Shown: piece after piece, positions 8,673 to 18,765 of the stretch
Layout: each line of letters opens with the position of its first letter
Position numbering within the stretch: position 1 is the stretch's first letter
Assembly: GCF_002979915.1 (NCBI RefSeq)
Contig: NZ_PCQA01000002.1
Coordinates: 248,001 to 312,000 of the forward strand
DNA: 64,000 nt
Source: Arthrobacter sp. MYb213
GTDB taxonomy: Bacteria > Actinomycetota > Actinomycetes > Actinomycetales > Micrococcaceae
Direction of reading: 5' to 3'
Translations under genes and position numbers: made by a program
The notes under the pieces: model-generated
What the model was told of the DNA's origin: nothing
Database searches by the model: none
Seen by the model: the letters and a program-made list of their open reading frames with translations, nothing else

Positions 8673-9080
8673 TTACTTTAGTGTGCGCAACTCATCGCGA
8701 ATCTGCTCAAGCAGTGCAAGCTGTGGGTCTACCTCTTCTTCTTCTTCGGTGAGACCACGACGACGCTCTAGGTGCTCGGTAGCCTTCTGCATTGGCATAA
8801 CCAGTGCGAAGTAGACTGCTGCAGCAACCAACAGGAAGTTGACCAGTGCGGTGAGGAATACACCGAATTTGATGTCAACACCCGAGATGGTGAGCAACAG
8901 GAAGCTGTCGAAGTTTGGCGAACCAACCAACGCAGCGATCAATGGCATAAGCACATTGTCAACAAGAGCTGTAATGACGGCACCGAATGCAGCACCGATT
9001 ACAACGGCAACCGCCAAATCGACGACGTTGCCCTTCATTATAAAATCGCGGAATCCCTTAAGCATGGTTTGAGCATACAC
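8673..9080 (-). CDS. mscL: Large-conductance mechanosensitive channel MscL
   Basis: Pentameric inner-membrane channel that opens at high membrane tension to release osmolytes. The N-terminal amphipathic helix and TM1 are in FRDFIMKGNVVDLAVAVVIG, TM2 is in FLTALVNFLLVAAAVYFALV, and a charged C-terminal helix follows. Two starts are possible: GTG at 9080 (135 aa) and ATG at 9065 (130 aa). Neither has a ribosome binding site, but a strong promoter places the transcription start on the GTG itself, so I favour the leaderless GTG. Confidence 0.95.
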   Translation of the reverse strand: MYAQTMLKGFRDFIMKGNVVDLAVAVVIGAAFGAVITALVDNVLMPLIAALVGSPNFDSFLLLTISGVDIKFGVFLTALVNFLLVAAAVYFALVMPMQKATEHLERRRGLTEEEEEVDPQLALLEQIRDELRTLK

Positions 9081-9086
9081 AGGGAA

Positions 9087-9114
9087 AACATAGCAACGCA
9101 GGAGATTTGGTCAA
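9087..9114 (-). promoter_or_regulatory. mscL promoter (leaderless)
   Basis: On the minus strand: TTGACC (9114-9109), 16-base spacer, extended -10 TGCTATGTT with the hexamer at 9092-9087. Six bases separate it from GTG 9080, so the mRNA should begin at that codon. Confidence 0.65.
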
Positions 9115-9160
9115 AAAACTTATATTTTGTGAGAAATTCGGCTCCCGTTAGGGCAATTGT

Positions 9161-10153
9161 CTAGATTTTACGTAGAAGCATTCTATGAACGGAGTGGTCA
9201 GCGCTCTTTCGAAGAACAAGTTGCGCTCGGCCACGGGTAGGCAACACGTTTTCTTCGAGGTTCGGCTCGTTGATGGATTTCCAAATGCCGTGCGCGGTTT
9301 CGCGCGCCTGCTCATCAGAAAGTTGCGCGTAACGGTGGAAGTAGCTGGCCGGGTCAGAGAACGCACCGGAGCGTAGTTTCATGAATCGGCTGATGTACCA
9401 CTCTTCAATGTCTTTGGTCCGGGCATCAACGTAGACCGAGAAATCAAAGAAGTCACTGAGCGCAAGACCCACCTTGCCGTCGGTGCGGGTACGCGCCGGC
9501 TGCAAAACGTTCAAACCCTCAACGATTAGCACCTGAGGCGCACGGATGACGTTACGCTCCCCCGGGATGATGTCATAGGTCAGGTGGGAATAAACTGGCG
9601 CGCTGACTTCTGGCACCCCGGACTTCACCGCAGAGACAAAGCGCAGCAGTGCACGCCGGTCATAAGATTCTGGGAAGCCCTTGCGGTCCATAATTCCGCG
9701 GCGGTTCAGTTCCGCGTTGGGGTAAAGGAACCCGTCAGTGGTGATTAGTTGAACGTCAGGCGTTTCTGGCCAACGGCGCAACATATCGCGCAACACGCGG
9801 GCGGTTGTGGATTTACCCACTGCTACCGAACCTGCCACACCAATAACAAACGGGGTCTGCCGGGTTTGTTCGCCAAGGAATGTGGTCGTTGCGCGGTGCG
9901 TAGCACCGGCGCCCTGTACATATAGGTACAGCAAACGGCTCAATGGCAAATAGACATCCCGGATCTCATCTAGGTCTAGGCCATCGCCTAGACCACGGAG
10001 CCGAATGATGTCCTCTTCATTGAGGGGTTGTTCCATCTTGTTAGAGAGTCTGGCCCAGGTGTCTCGCTCAAGCTCAACAAAAGGGGTTATGGGTGTCTCT
10101 AACGTTCCTTGTGGTTCCACGAGGTCAAATTGTGCCAAGAATATGGTCGACAC
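9161..10153 (-). CDS. coaA: Pantothenate kinase type I
   Basis: Phosphorylates pantothenate, the first step of coenzyme A synthesis. The 330-residue protein has Walker [13 protein letters not shown] (105-116), the [11 protein letters not shown] acceptor region and SHLTYDI, all typical of bacterial type I PanK. The start is GTG at 10153, with only a weak GGGG just before it. Monocistronic between mscL and the divergent glmS; a possible promoter is TTGCTG, 16 bases, TACAAG in the 134-base divergent gap. Confidence 0.95.
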   Translation of the reverse strand: MSTIFLAQFDLVEPQGTLETPITPFVELERDTWARLSNKMEQPLNEEDIIRLRGLGDGLDLDEIRDVYLPLSRLLYLYVQGAGATHRATTTFLGEQTRQTPFVIGVAGSVAVGKSTTARVLRDMLRRWPETPDVQLITTDGFLYPNAELNRRGIMDRKGFPESYDRRALLRFVSAVKSGVPEVSAPVYSHLTYDIIPGERNVIRAPQVLIVEGLNVLQPARTRTDGKVGLALSDFFDFSVYVDARTKDIEEWYISRFMKLRSGAFSDPASYFHRYAQLSDEQARETAHGIWKSINEPNLEENVLPTRGRAQLVLRKSADHSVHRMLLRKI

Positions 10154-10274
10154 CCCAAATTCAACTTGTAGATTTCATTGGAAATTCAGCAAATTAGCTT
10201 TTCTCGGTGACCTATGACACGCACTTTTTTGAGTGATGTGCCACGATTTCTCCCATCATTGGGGAATCTACCGG

Positions 10275-10280
10275 TACGCT
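10275..10280 (+). promoter_or_regulatory. glmS -10 element, possibly leaderless
   Basis: TACGCT ends 7 bases before the glmS ATG, which lacks a ribosome binding site. No good -35 is seen at 16-18 bases, so this is weaker than the mscL case. Confidence 0.35.
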
Positions 10281-10287
10281 TTTTCCT

Positions 10288-12156
10288 ATGTGCGGAATTG
10301 TTGGATATGCAGGAGCCTCAAGCCGAGTCGCCGATCACGGCGCCCTTGACGTTCTAATTGAAGGTTTACGTCGGTTGGAGTACCGCGGTTATGACTCGGC
10401 TGGTGTAGCCGTAGTAGCCGATGGTGCCATTCACTCACGGAAGAAGGCTGGCAAACTTGTCAACCTTGAAAACGTGATCGCTGAAGAACCATTACCCCAG
10501 TCTTACACCGGAATTGGCCACACTCGTTGGGCCACCCACGGTGGACCGAGCGACTCGAACGCTCACCCACACCTCGCCGACGGCGGCAAGCTTGCAATGA
10601 TCCACAACGGCATCATTGAAAACTTCGCTGGCATCAAGGCGCAGCTAGTATCCGAAGGTGCAGAATTCCTTTCTGATACCGATACCGAAGTTGCCGCCGA
10701 GTTGCTGGGCAAGATGTACGGCGAAGCTAATGGGGACCTCACCCTCGCCATGCAGCTTGCAGTAAAGCACCTTGAAGGTGCCTTCACCCTCTTGGCAGTA
10801 CACCAGGACCACCCGGGTCTCGTTGTGGCAGCTCGCCGCAACTCCCCGCTGGTACTGGGTCTAGGCGATGGCGAGAACTTCCTTGGTTCAGACGTCTCCG
10901 GCTTCATCGACTTCACCCGTCGTGCCGTAGAGCTGGGTCAGGACCAGATCGTCACGATCACCCCAGATACCCACACCATCACCGACTTTGACGGCAACCC
11001 TGCCGAGGGCAAAGAATTCACCGTTGACTGGGATGCAGCCAGCGCCGAGAAGGGTGGCTTCCCATCCTTCATGGAGAAGGAAATTTTTGACCAGCCTGCC
11101 GCCGTGGCCGACACCCTGTTGGGCCGTTCGGACGCCGATGGCCGTCTGACTCTTGATGAGCTTCGTATTGATGCAGAAGAACTCACCAAGATCTCGAAGA
11201 TTGTTGTTCTTGCTTGCGGTACCAGCGCTTACGCCGGTTCCGTTGCCAAGTACGCCATCGAGTCCTGGTGCCGTATCCCTGTTGAGGTTGAGCTCTCCCA
11301 CGAGTTCCGTTACCGCGAACCAATCGTTGACGAGAACACCTTGATCGTTTCGATCTCCCAGTCCGGCGAAACCATGGACACCTTGATGGCCGTGCGTTAC
11401 GCCAAGGAACAGGGCGCGAAGACCATGTCGATCTGTAACACCAACGGGTCAACCATTCCTCGCGAATCCGACGCGGTGCTTTACACCCACGCCGGTCCAG
11501 AAATCGCAGTTGCCTCCACCAAGGCATTCCTGGCACAGATCACCGCCACCTACCTGCTTGGCCTGTACCTGGCTCAGCTGCGTGGCAATCTGTTCCAGGG
11601 CCAGATCAAGGACATCTTGGCTGACCTTGGAAAGATTCCTTCGAAGATCCAGGACATCCTGGACCGCTCGGATGAAATCAAGGAACTTGCTCGCTCCATG
11701 GAAGATGCTTCCTCGGTACTCTTCTTGGGTCGCCACGTCGGCTACCCAGTTGCCATGGAAGGCGCCCTGAAGCTGAAGGAAATCGCTTACATCCATGCTG
11801 AAGGTTTCGCCGCTGGCGAGCTGAAGCACGGTCCGATTGCCTTGATTGATGATGGCCAGCCGGTCTTCGTAGTGGTTCCTTCCCCTCGCGGTCGCGACTC
11901 GCTGCACTCGAAGGTTGTCTCGAACATTCAGGAAGTTCGCGCCCGTGGCGCCAAGACCCTGGTTATTGCCGAAGACGGCGATGACTCGGTCAAGGACTTC
12001 TCCGAGTGGGTCTTCTACGTCCCAGAGACTCCAACCCTGCTGATGCCACTGTTGGCCACCGTGCCACTACAGATCTTCGCATGCGAGCTTGCCTCGGCGA
12101 AGGGCTTCGATGTGGATCAGCCACGTAACTTGGCTAAGTCGGTGACCGTGGAGTAA
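10288..12156 (+). CDS. glmS: Glutamine-fructose-6-phosphate aminotransferase
   Basis: Makes glucosamine-6-phosphate from fructose-6-phosphate and glutamine, feeding peptidoglycan synthesis with GlmM (encoded at 16.7 kb). The N-terminal class II amidotransferase has the nucleophile C2 (MCGIVGYAG) and GHTRWATHG; two SIS domains follow, with SQSGETMDT and STKAFLAQ, ending in LAKSVTVE as in the family. Length 622 is normal. The codon choice is strongly biased, as for a highly expressed gene. No glmS ribozyme-like leader is possible: only 134 bases separate it from coaA and the transcript is probably leaderless. Confidence 0.98.
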   Translation: MCGIVGYAGASSRVADHGALDVLIEGLRRLEYRGYDSAGVAVVADGAIHSRKKAGKLVNLENVIAEEPLPQSYTGIGHTRWATHGGPSDSNAHPHLADGGKLAMIHNGIIENFAGIKAQLVSEGAEFLSDTDTEVAAELLGKMYGEANGDLTLAMQLAVKHLEGAFTLLAVHQDHPGLVVAARRNSPLVLGLGDGENFLGSDVSGFIDFTRRAVELGQDQIVTITPDTHTITDFDGNPAEGKEFTVDWDAASAEKGGFPSFMEKEIFDQPAAVADTLLGRSDADGRLTLDELRIDAEELTKISKIVVLACGTSAYAGSVAKYAIESWCRIPVEVELSHEFRYREPIVDENTLIVSISQSGETMDTLMAVRYAKEQGAKTMSICNTNGSTIPRESDAVLYTHAGPEIAVASTKAFLAQITATYLLGLYLAQLRGNLFQGQIKDILADLGKIPSKIQDILDRSDEIKELARSMEDASSVLFLGRHVGYPVAMEGALKLKEIAYIHAEGFAAGELKHGPIALIDDGQPVFVVVPSPRGRDSLHSKVVSNIQEVRARGAKTLVIAEDGDDSVKDFSEWVFYVPETPTLLMPLLATVPLQIFACELASAKGFDVDQPRNLAKSVTVE

Positions 12157-12175
12157 TCCACGATCTTCGAACTTT

Positions 12176-12210
12176 TGCGGGCACCCTTTTTGATGGAAAG
12201 GGTGCCCGCA
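12176..12210 (+). terminator. glmS terminator
   Basis: A perfect 14-bp stem (12176-12189 with 12197-12210), 7-base loop, followed by GTTGTTT, 20 bases after the glmS stop. Confidence 0.8.
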
Positions 12211-12423
12211 GTTGTTTAACTTCAGGATAGGAATCGGCAACATCTTAGATATAGCTTGAAAGCAATGCATTCACGCCAGCGTAAGGACAGAATCAGGTTC
12301 TAGCGCCGTTGACCGTCATGAGCCTCTGCTGATGCAGTGGCCAAAGGTTTGGTGCGTTCCAAGATCGCTGTAACAGTTAGCGAAGTTCGCAATGTACTTC
12401 CTGCCGCTTGAGATGCTTGGTCC

Positions 12424-13101
12424 ATGACCTCTGTATCAACATTCCTCTGGTTGGATTCCACTGCTTGGACTGCGATTACCGCAATCGCAACTTCTGCGTT
12501 GGTCCTCGTGGGCGGGTTGACGATAATTTCGGCAGCCATTGATTCAAGGGCGAAATCGAGACCTTACGTTGTGGCAGAGCTCCGAGCACGTAAATACGGA
12601 GCTGGGCTCGGTCTCGTTATTACCAACTATGGAGCTTCCGCAGCACAGAATGTTCGTGTGCAGCTACCCGCTTCTTTCGACGAAGTTAATGACAATGATC
12701 CATACCGCCAAAACGGAACTGCAGCGTTCATGCGCTTATTAATCAGGAAGTACAAAAATACAATCCCAATAGTTGGGCCTGGACAGTGTGAAAGTAATAT
12801 TTGGATACGGCGAGATGAATTGATCGAGGCCAAAGAACCATCACCAAAATCTACGGACTTTATCACTGTCTCTTATGACAAGATCGGCTGGCTCGGTAAG
12901 ATGTTTCGCCAACGATACTCCGACACTTTTCCGATGAAGTTTGACCACAGAATCCATGACACCGACAGCAAACATTCGAGAGACGTCGAACAACGGCTAA
13001 TGGTGACAAACCAACATTTGGACAGGATCCAAAGTTCGCTACGATCCATCAACGAGATCATTGAACGAGACGACGAAGAATCAGGAAGTGAGGAAGACTG
13101 A
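12424..13101 (+). CDS. Membrane-anchored hypothetical protein
   Basis: A 225-residue protein I do not recognise. One hydrophobic segment (about 14-39) near the N terminus is followed by a soluble, charged domain with a beta-rich middle (YVVAELRARKYGAGLGLVIT, then NYG) and a C-terminal helical, probably coiled-coil part (about 185-215) ending in an acidic EE/DD tail. The middle region resembles the small beta-sandwich of orphan actinobacterial proteins that follow a single TM helix, but no function follows. No clear ribosome binding site. GC is lower than in flanking glmS and acpS, suggesting an accessory gene inserted between them. Confidence 0.65.
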   Translation: MTSVSTFLWLDSTAWTAITAIATSALVLVGGLTIISAAIDSRAKSRPYVVAELRARKYGAGLGLVITNYGASAAQNVRVQLPASFDEVNDNDPYRQNGTAAFMRLLIRKYKNTIPIVGPGQCESNIWIRRDELIEAKEPSPKSTDFITVSYDKIGWLGKMFRQRYSDTFPMKFDHRIHDTDSKHSRDVEQRLMVTNQHLDRIQSSLRSINEIIERDDEESGSEED

Positions 13102-13229
13102 ATCTCCTATATAAGTTCTTTGGCGATTGCATGTCAGAGAAACTTATCCCCACAGTGTGTCGATTCTTATGGCCATTACGGTTCCCACTCGGAGCATGTG
13201 TTTAATTTTCATGCCCACTCGCCACTAGA

Positions 13230-13235
13230 TAGACT
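13230..13235 (+). promoter_or_regulatory. acpS -10 element, leaderless type
   Basis: TAGACT ends 7 bases before the ATG at 13243. The -35 region (TTTCAT at about 17 bases) is weak. The ATG has no proper ribosome binding site. Confidence 0.45.
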
Positions 13236-13242
13236 GGAACCC

Positions 13243-13593
13243 ATGATTGCAGGTATCGGTGTCGACATTGTCGACGTGCCACGCTTTGGCCGCCAACTCG
13301 AACGAACCCCACGCTTGCGTGAACGTCTTTTTACTTCCATAGAACGTGATCTACCGTTGCGCTCCCTGGCTGCACGTTTCGCTGCGAAGGAAGCTATCGC
13401 CAAGGCACTTGGTGTCCCGGTAGGGATGAACTGGCAAGACTGCACTATCGCTAAAGACGAAGCCGGCGATCCGCAGGTACTGATCCGTGGCACGGTAGCT
13501 GCAGCCAGTGAACTTCGTGGGATTACTTCCTGGCATTTGACCTTGTCACATGACGGGGACATGGCCATTGCGATGGTCGTTGCTGAACGATAA
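13243..13593 (+). CDS. acpS: Holo-[acyl-carrier-protein] synthase
   Basis: Transfers 4'-phosphopantetheine from CoA to acyl carrier protein. The 116-residue protein begins [14 protein letters not shown] with the Mg ligand D8, and has the second ligand E50 in [12 protein letters not shown]. The frame is open 41 codons upstream, but the family start is the ATG at 13243, 7 bases after a TAGACT -10 element. Followed after 58 bases by the NAD(P)HX repair gene, a common actinobacterial pairing. Confidence 0.94.
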   Translation: MIAGIGVDIVDVPRFGRQLERTPRLRERLFTSIERDLPLRSLAARFAAKEAIAKALGVPVGMNWQDCTIAKDEAGDPQVLIRGTVAAASELRGITSWHLTLSHDGDMAIAMVVAER

Positions 13594-13638
13594 ACGACAC
13601 GTTCGCTATTAAAACGGACGTATCACCGGATAGGTGAG

Positions 13639-13644
13639 TAAAGT
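13639..13644 (+). promoter_or_regulatory. nnr -10 element, leaderless type
   Basis: TAAAGT ends 7 bases before the ATG at 13652. No convincing -35. It supports 13652 over an in-frame GTG at 13634. Confidence 0.4.
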
Positions 13645-13651
13645 TTGTCTT

Positions 13652-15178
13652 ATGATCCCTGTCTACAGTGTTGCGCAAGTACGTGCGGTCGAGGCCCAAG
13701 AGATCTCTAAGCGTGGAAGTGAATCGCTGATGCGCGCTGCTGCCAGCGAACTAGCTGCCGCAGCCGAAGCGATGCTGGCCCAGACCGTCTCCCCCACCGA
13801 TGCTCTAGTCATTGGTTTGATTGGTCCGGGAAATAACGGCGGCGACGGTCTCTACGCGCTGACCGAGCTAGCTCAACGCGGTTATCAGACTCTTGCTCTC
13901 CAGTGCACCGAAACAGGCCACCCAGAAGCGTTGAAGGCTTATGCTTCCGTTGCTGGCACCGTGAAGTCTCTGTCCGAGGGCAAAGAAGCTCTATCCTCAG
14001 CCTCGTTAGTTATCGATGCAATTTACGGCATTGGCTACCGAACCGGAGCACAGCTACCAAAGCTTCCTGCAGGCACCCGAGTACTAGCTTGCGATGTGCC
14101 TTCTGGACTGGACTGCGAAACCGGTAGTGCCGATGATGATGTGTTGCTCGCCGAGCGGACCGTGACCTTTGGCGGTATGAAGACCGGACTGATTTCTCAG
14201 GATGCACCTTTGGTTACCGGTGAAATTCAGGTCGCAACTCTGGACTTTGATTTCTCCTCGGTCACCCCAGAAACACACTTAGTCGATGAAAACGCGGCTC
14301 AAGAGCTACTGAACGAACATCGCAGCTGGCGAGACGCCGGACGGCACAAGTACGAGCGCGGTGTGCTGGGTCTCATTGCAGGCTCCGCTCTCTATCCTGG
14401 AGCCGCCCAGCTGACCGCTCGCGCCGCAGTGGCCTGTGGTGTGGGATTGTTGCGCACTCACGTTCCAGAAGAAGTCCAGCCACTACTGTCTTTGGCAGCC
14501 CCGGAAACCGTGCCTTTGGATGATGAACAAATCACCGAAGCACTTTCCCTGGCACGCCGTCACCTGCACGGTCGCGGAGCCAAGATTTCTGCGTGGGCCA
14601 TTGGCCCTGGAATTGATAGCCGCACTCCCCCAACCGGAGTTATTGCCAACGTCTTTGATAGCCGCCAGCCAGCAGTTATTGACGCCAGCGGACTAGAGGT
14701 AGTTCCTACCGGCCCCAGCGAGCAACCACGTGTGCTCACCCCGCATGCCAAGGAACTACGAATGCTTCTACGCCGTGCCGGCGTAAGTGTCACCACCGAA
14801 GAAATTCGGCAGGACCCTATTCGTTGGACCCGCTGGGTCGCGTTGGCTTATAACGCTGTAGTTCTGTTGAAGGGCCCAACCAGTTACGTGGTGGCGCCCA
14901 ATGGCGCAAACCTAGTGGTCTGCCATGCGGCAGCTCAGCTGGCCACTGCTGGCTCTGGAGATGTCCTTACAGGCATTCTCGGCTATATGCTCTCCGACAG
15001 CTCGCTGACCGGTATTCACGGCCTTGAAACGGTAAGCAATAGCCGCCTAATGGAACTGACCGCATGCGCTGCCGTCATTCATGGACAGCTAGGCACGGTT
15101 ACCGCGCAGCAGGGCACGGTCAGCGCCTCGCGCTTGATCGATCAGCTGCCAGCAGTAATGAAAGACTTTGGGTTCTAA
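13652..15178 (+). CDS. nnr: Bifunctional NAD(P)HX epimerase/dehydratase
   Basis: Repairs hydrated NADH and NADPH. In this 508-residue fusion the N-terminal YjeF_N epimerase carries GPGNNGGDG (58-66) and a DAIYGIGY acid block; the C-terminal ADP-dependent dehydratase (YjeF_C, ribokinase-like) has GPTSYVVAP and the GSGDVLTG loop from residue 434. Both halves look intact. The start at 13652 matches the family start (IPVYSVAQVRAVE) and sits 7 bases after a -10 element; GTG 13634 would add six residues. Ends at a bidirectional terminator facing ugd. Confidence 0.93.
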   Translation: MIPVYSVAQVRAVEAQEISKRGSESLMRAAASELAAAAEAMLAQTVSPTDALVIGLIGPGNNGGDGLYALTELAQRGYQTLALQCTETGHPEALKAYASVAGTVKSLSEGKEALSSASLVIDAIYGIGYRTGAQLPKLPAGTRVLACDVPSGLDCETGSADDDVLLAERTVTFGGMKTGLISQDAPLVTGEIQVATLDFDFSSVTPETHLVDENAAQELLNEHRSWRDAGRHKYERGVLGLIAGSALYPGAAQLTARAAVACGVGLLRTHVPEEVQPLLSLAAPETVPLDDEQITEALSLARRHLHGRGAKISAWAIGPGIDSRTPPTGVIANVFDSRQPAVIDASGLEVVPTGPSEQPRVLTPHAKELRMLLRRAGVSVTTEEIRQDPIRWTRWVALAYNAVVLLKGPTSYVVAPNGANLVVCHAAAQLATAGSGDVLTGILGYMLSDSSLTGIHGLETVSNSRLMELTACAAVIHGQLGTVTAQQGTVSASRLIDQLPAVMKDFGF

Positions 15179-15191
15179 CTAAATACTGACT

Positions 15192-15246
15192 AAAAACAGA
15201 TGCGGTTCATGCGCGATATTCTCGCACATGAACCGCATCTGTTTTT
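15192..15246. terminator. Bidirectional terminator between nnr and ugd
   Basis: A perfect 20-bp stem (15192-15211 with 15227-15246) with A5/T5 ends serves both converging transcripts; the nnr stop is at 15178 and the ugd stop at 15252. Confidence 0.88.
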
Positions 15247-15251
15247 AATTT

Positions 15252-16589
15252 TTAGTCTTCTTCTAGATCAAACTTCTCGCCCGGACCGGTCATAACCCAA
15301 CCTTGTTCCCGCCACAATGGACGGTCCAATACGTTACGGCCATCAATCAACACACGCGAGCTAACGACTTCACCTAGCTCTTGCGGATCCAAGGCCCGGA
15401 ATTCTTTCCATTCGGTGAGCAACAGAACCAGGTCGGCTTCCTTTGCTGCGTCACGCCAGGACTCAACATAGTTCAAGCGTGGGAAGCGGCCCGCGGCGTT
15501 CTTATTGCCTTCTGGGTCATAGACCGAGACTTCGGCGCCCGAGTTGTAGAGCCGCACGGCGATGTCCAAGGCCGGTGAGTCACGTACGTCATCACTATCT
15601 GGCTTGAACGTTACGCCCAACACACAGATACGCTTACCAGCTAGCTGGTTTCCGAGGATTGAGGAAGCCAGAGAAACTACGCGGTCACGGCGGCGCAGAT
15701 TGATCTGGTCCACTTCATCCAGGAATCCCATGGTCTGGCTCAAGCCCAGCTCGCTGACGCGTGCCTGCAGTGCGCGGATGTCCTTGGGTAGGCAACCGCC
15801 GCCAAAGCCTACTCCGGCGTTCAGGAACTTACGGCCAATACGTGCGTCATGACCAATAGCGTCTGCCAGCGTCTTGATGTCGCCGCCCACGGTTTCGGTC
15901 ACCTCAGCAAAGGCATTGATGAAGGAAATCTTGGTGGCAAGGAAAGCGTTGGCCGCCACCTTGACCAACTCAGAGGTTTCTAGGTCGGTGACGACCTCTG
16001 GGGTTTCTAGAGCAAGAATCGGGGCGTACACCTCCCGTAGCTTAGCTAGAGAGGTATCGTCTTGGATGCCGTAGACCAACCGGTCTGGGGTGAGGGTATC
16101 TTTGACCGCGAACCCTTCACGCAAGAACTCTGGGTTCCACGCCAAACTGATGTTGCTATCAGGCTTGGCGGTCGCTTCGATGCGTTCGCTAAGCCGGCGT
16201 GCAGTACCTACGGGAACGGTGGACTTGCCAACGATGAGTGCTTCACCGGAAATATTTGCCACAAGAGAATCAACTGCTGCGTCTACGTAGCTCATGTCTG
16301 CTGACTGTGAGTCCGCGCGCTGTGGGGTTCCCACGGTCACGAAGTGGATGTCAGCGTGCTTCCCGACTTCTTCATAGGAGTCGGTAAAGCGTAGCCGGCC
16401 GCTAGCCACGTGCTTACGCAGTAGCTCGGGTAGGCCCGGCTCATGGAATGGAAGAATTCCTGCGCTCAGTGCCTGAAGTTTTTCTGCATTGACGTCGAGG
16501 CCAATGACCTCGTAGCCAAGTTCTGCCATACATGCGGCATGAGTTGCACCAAGATAGCCGGTGCCGATGACGCTGATACGCAATGTCAC
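15252..16589 (-). CDS. ugd: UDP-glucose 6-dehydrogenase
   Basis: Oxidises UDP-glucose to UDP-glucuronate for surface polysaccharides (NAD-dependent). The 445-residue protein has the Rossmann GTGYLG (9-14), central helix region EVVTDLETSELVKVAANAF, and the catalytic C266 in GFGGGCLPKD. The C-terminal UDP-binding domain contains GVTFKPDSDDVRDSPA. The start is GTG 16589 with GGGGAG upstream. Not linked to visible polysaccharide genes here. Confidence 0.94.
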   Translation of the reverse strand: MTLRISVIGTGYLGATHAACMAELGYEVIGLDVNAEKLQALSAGILPFHEPGLPELLRKHVASGRLRFTDSYEEVGKHADIHFVTVGTPQRADSQSADMSYVDAAVDSLVANISGEALIVGKSTVPVGTARRLSERIEATAKPDSNISLAWNPEFLREGFAVKDTLTPDRLVYGIQDDTSLAKLREVYAPILALETPEVVTDLETSELVKVAANAFLATKISFINAFAEVTETVGGDIKTLADAIGHDARIGRKFLNAGVGFGGGCLPKDIRALQARVSELGLSQTMGFLDEVDQINLRRRDRVVSLASSILGNQLAGKRICVLGVTFKPDSDDVRDSPALDIAVRLYNSGAEVSVYDPEGNKNAAGRFPRLNYVESWRDAAKEADLVLLLTEWKEFRALDPQELGEVVSSRVLIDGRNVLDRPLWREQGWVMTGPGEKFDLEED

Positions 16590-16638
16590 GAAGAACTACT
16601 CCCCAGATCTCTAACCCAATAACTACTCATTAGAATGC

Positions 16639-16685
16639 CACACCCCCGCACCATGTTCCTTACTGGAACGCGGTACGGGGGTGTG
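16639..16685 (-). terminator. glmM terminator hairpin
   Basis: Arms 16639-16652 and 16672-16685 pair with one mismatch, and an inner GTTCC/GGAAC stem closes the top. Located 30 bases after the glmM stop; no clear T tract on the minus strand. Confidence 0.6.
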
Positions 16686-16715
16686 AGTTTTCTCGATGTT
16701 TACTGAGAGGATGCT

Positions 16716-18062
16716 TTACAGTGCCAAGTGAGTTGCTACGGCAGCTGCCAGCAGCTCTGCTTCTGCTTGAGCCTGCTCGTGCGTGGCCGCTTCGACCATC
16801 ACGCGAACAACTGGCTCGGTACCCGATGGGCGCAAGAGCACTCGTCCGGTGTCGCCCAGACGGGCTTCGGTGCCAGCGATCTCCAAGAGCAGTGGTTCAC
16901 ACTCTGGAGCGGCAGCCTTATCCACGCCGCGGACGTTGATCAGAACCTGTGGAAGCACGGTAAGTACCGAAGCTAGTTCCTTCAGGGTCTTTCCGGTGGC
17001 CTTCACGCGGGCTGCCAAGAGCAGGCCGGTGAGTACACCGTCACCGGTGGTGGCGTACTTGCTGAAGATGACGTGGCCGGACTGCTCGCCGCCAAGCGAG
17101 TAGTTACCTTCGCGCATACCTTCAAGCACGTAGCGGTCTCCCACTCCGGTCTGCTTAAGCGTAATGCCAGCTTTTTCCATGGCAATTTTTAGACCAAGGT
17201 TGCTCATCACGGTGGCGACTAGAGTGTCGTCCTTCAACTCGCCGCGGTCCTTGAGGTCCAGCGCCATGACTGCCATGATCTGGTCACCGTCTACAACGGT
17301 TCCCTCGTGGTCTACAGCGAGGCAACGATCCGCGTCACCGTCGTGAGCGATACCAAGATCTGCACCGTGTTCAAGCACGGTAGCCTGAAGCTTTTCTAGG
17401 TGGGTGGAGCCGTAGCCGTCATTGATGTTGATACCATCTGGCTCGGCACCGATGACGATAACTTCTGCACCAGCATTCTTGAAGACCTGTGGTGAACAGC
17501 CCGAAGCCGCACCGTGGGCGCAGTCGAGAACGACCTTGACTCCATCAAGGCGGTTTGGCATTGCTGCCAGTAGGTGCAGAATGTAACGGTCTTCGGCGTC
17601 AGCGAAGCGCGAAATGCGTCCTACTGCCCCGCCGGTAGGACGTGGGTTAGGCATGTCGAGGCAGGCTTCGATGGCGTCTTCCAACGCATCATCAAGCTTC
17701 TTGCCACCACGTGCCAGGAACTTAATACCGTTATCCGGTGCGGCATTGTGCGAGGCAGAGATCATCACGCCAAAGTCTGCGTTCAGATCACCTACCAAGA
17801 ATGCAGCAGCCGGAGTGGGTAAAGTACCCGCATCCTTTACGTCTACGCCAGAGGCAGCTAAGCCGGCCTCGATAGCTGCGGAAAGGAAGTCGCCGCTGAT
17901 ACGCGGATCCTTCGCTACCACTGCTACCGGTTTACGGCCGTCTTCCGACTGACTTAAACCAAGTACTACCGAAGCTGCCTGCGCTAAATCTAGCGCCAGC
18001 TCGGGAGTCAACAACTCGTTTGCTTTTCCTCGGACCCCATCGGTCCCAAATAACCTTGCCAT
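16716..18062 (-). CDS. glmM: Phosphoglucosamine mutase
   Basis: Converts glucosamine-6-phosphate (made by GlmS) to glucosamine-1-phosphate for UDP-GlcNAc. It begins [14 protein letters not shown]; the phosphoserine is S103 in MISASHN, the metal loop is DGDADR, and the C-terminal phosphate site is [12 protein letters not shown]. Two adjacent ATGs (18065, 18062) are possible; 18062 fits the family. 448 aa. Follows rpsI on the same strand but behind a hairpin. Confidence 0.96.
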   Translation of the reverse strand: MARLFGTDGVRGKANELLTPELALDLAQAASVVLGLSQSEDGRKPVAVVAKDPRISGDFLSAAIEAGLAASGVDVKDAGTLPTPAAAFLVGDLNADFGVMISASHNAAPDNGIKFLARGGKKLDDALEDAIEACLDMPNPRPTGGAVGRISRFADAEDRYILHLLAAMPNRLDGVKVVLDCAHGAASGCSPQVFKNAGAEVIVIGAEPDGININDGYGSTHLEKLQATVLEHGADLGIAHDGDADRCLAVDHEGTVVDGDQIMAVMALDLKDRGELKDDTLVATVMSNLGLKIAMEKAGITLKQTGVGDRYVLEGMREGNYSLGGEQSGHVIFSKYATTGDGVLTGLLLAARVKATGKTLKELASVLTVLPQVLINVRGVDKAAAPECEPLLLEIAGTEARLGDTGRVLLRPSGTEPVVRVMVEAATHEQAQAEAELLAAAVATHLAL

Positions 18063-18172
18063 CATCGTTAAGCATAAGCCCTACGCATCGATTTACCGGC
18101 GAGATTGTGAGCTTTAGAACGCTATATCAACAAAGTTCAGTGCCTTTGAAGTCACATTTAGGCTTTTAACGG

Positions 18173-18208
18173 CCAAAGGCCCCACATCCGAAGATGTGAA
18201 GCCTTTGG
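18173..18208 (-). terminator. rplM-rpsI terminator
   Basis: A hairpin with outer 8-bp (CCAAAGGC, 18173-18180 with 18201-18208) and inner 6-bp (CACATC/GATGTG) stems and CGAA tetraloop, 19 bases after rpsI. Confidence 0.7.
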
Positions 18209-18226
18209 GAAACCTGTGGGTAAGGT

Positions 18227-18727
18227 TTAGCGCTTCGAGAACTGCGAAGCCTTACGAGCCTTCTTAAGACCGGCCTTCTTACGCTCGATGACGCGAGCGT
18301 CACGAGTCAAGTAGCCATTCTTCTTCAAGGTCGCGCGGTTTGCATCGCGGTCGATCTCGTTCAATGAACGGGCAATGCCAAGACGCAATGCGCCGGCCTG
18401 ACCCGAGATGCCGCCGCCGTGGATACGAGCGATAACATCGTAAGCGCCTTCTAGACCCAGAACCTTGAAAGGCTCGTTAACATCCTGCTGGTGCAGCTTG
18501 TTAGGGAAGAAGTTTTCCAGGGTGCGACCGTTGACGATCCAGTTACCTGAACCTGGGATCAAACGCACGCGGGCAATAGCCTGCTTGCGACGACCAACGG
18601 CACCGCCTGGGACGGTTAGTGGAGCGCGCTCGGAATCGGCAACAACGGCCGATGCAGAGGTCTCGGTGGTGTAAGTCGAAGGGGTTTCGCCTTCGAATTC
18701 AGTGGTCTCTTCAGTGTTCTCAGCCAC
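18227..18727 (-). CDS. rpsI: 30S ribosomal protein S9
   Basis: S9 (166 aa) with the usual actinobacterial N-terminal extension of about 40 acidic and Thr-rich residues before the conserved [34 protein letters not shown] and the basic [11 protein letters not shown] tail that reaches the P-site tRNA. The start is GTG 18727 with an AGGAGAAT-type site. In an operon with rplM 38 bases upstream. Confidence 0.97.
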   Translation of the reverse strand: MAENTEETTEFEGETPSTYTTETSASAVVADSERAPLTVPGGAVGRRKQAIARVRLIPGSGNWIVNGRTLENFFPNKLHQQDVNEPFKVLGLEGAYDVIARIHGGGISGQAGALRLGIARSLNEIDRDANRATLKKNGYLTRDARVIERKKAGLKKARKASQFSKR

Positions 18728-18765
18728 GATATTCTCCTATTAAGTCTTTGTTCTCGAGGCCAGTA

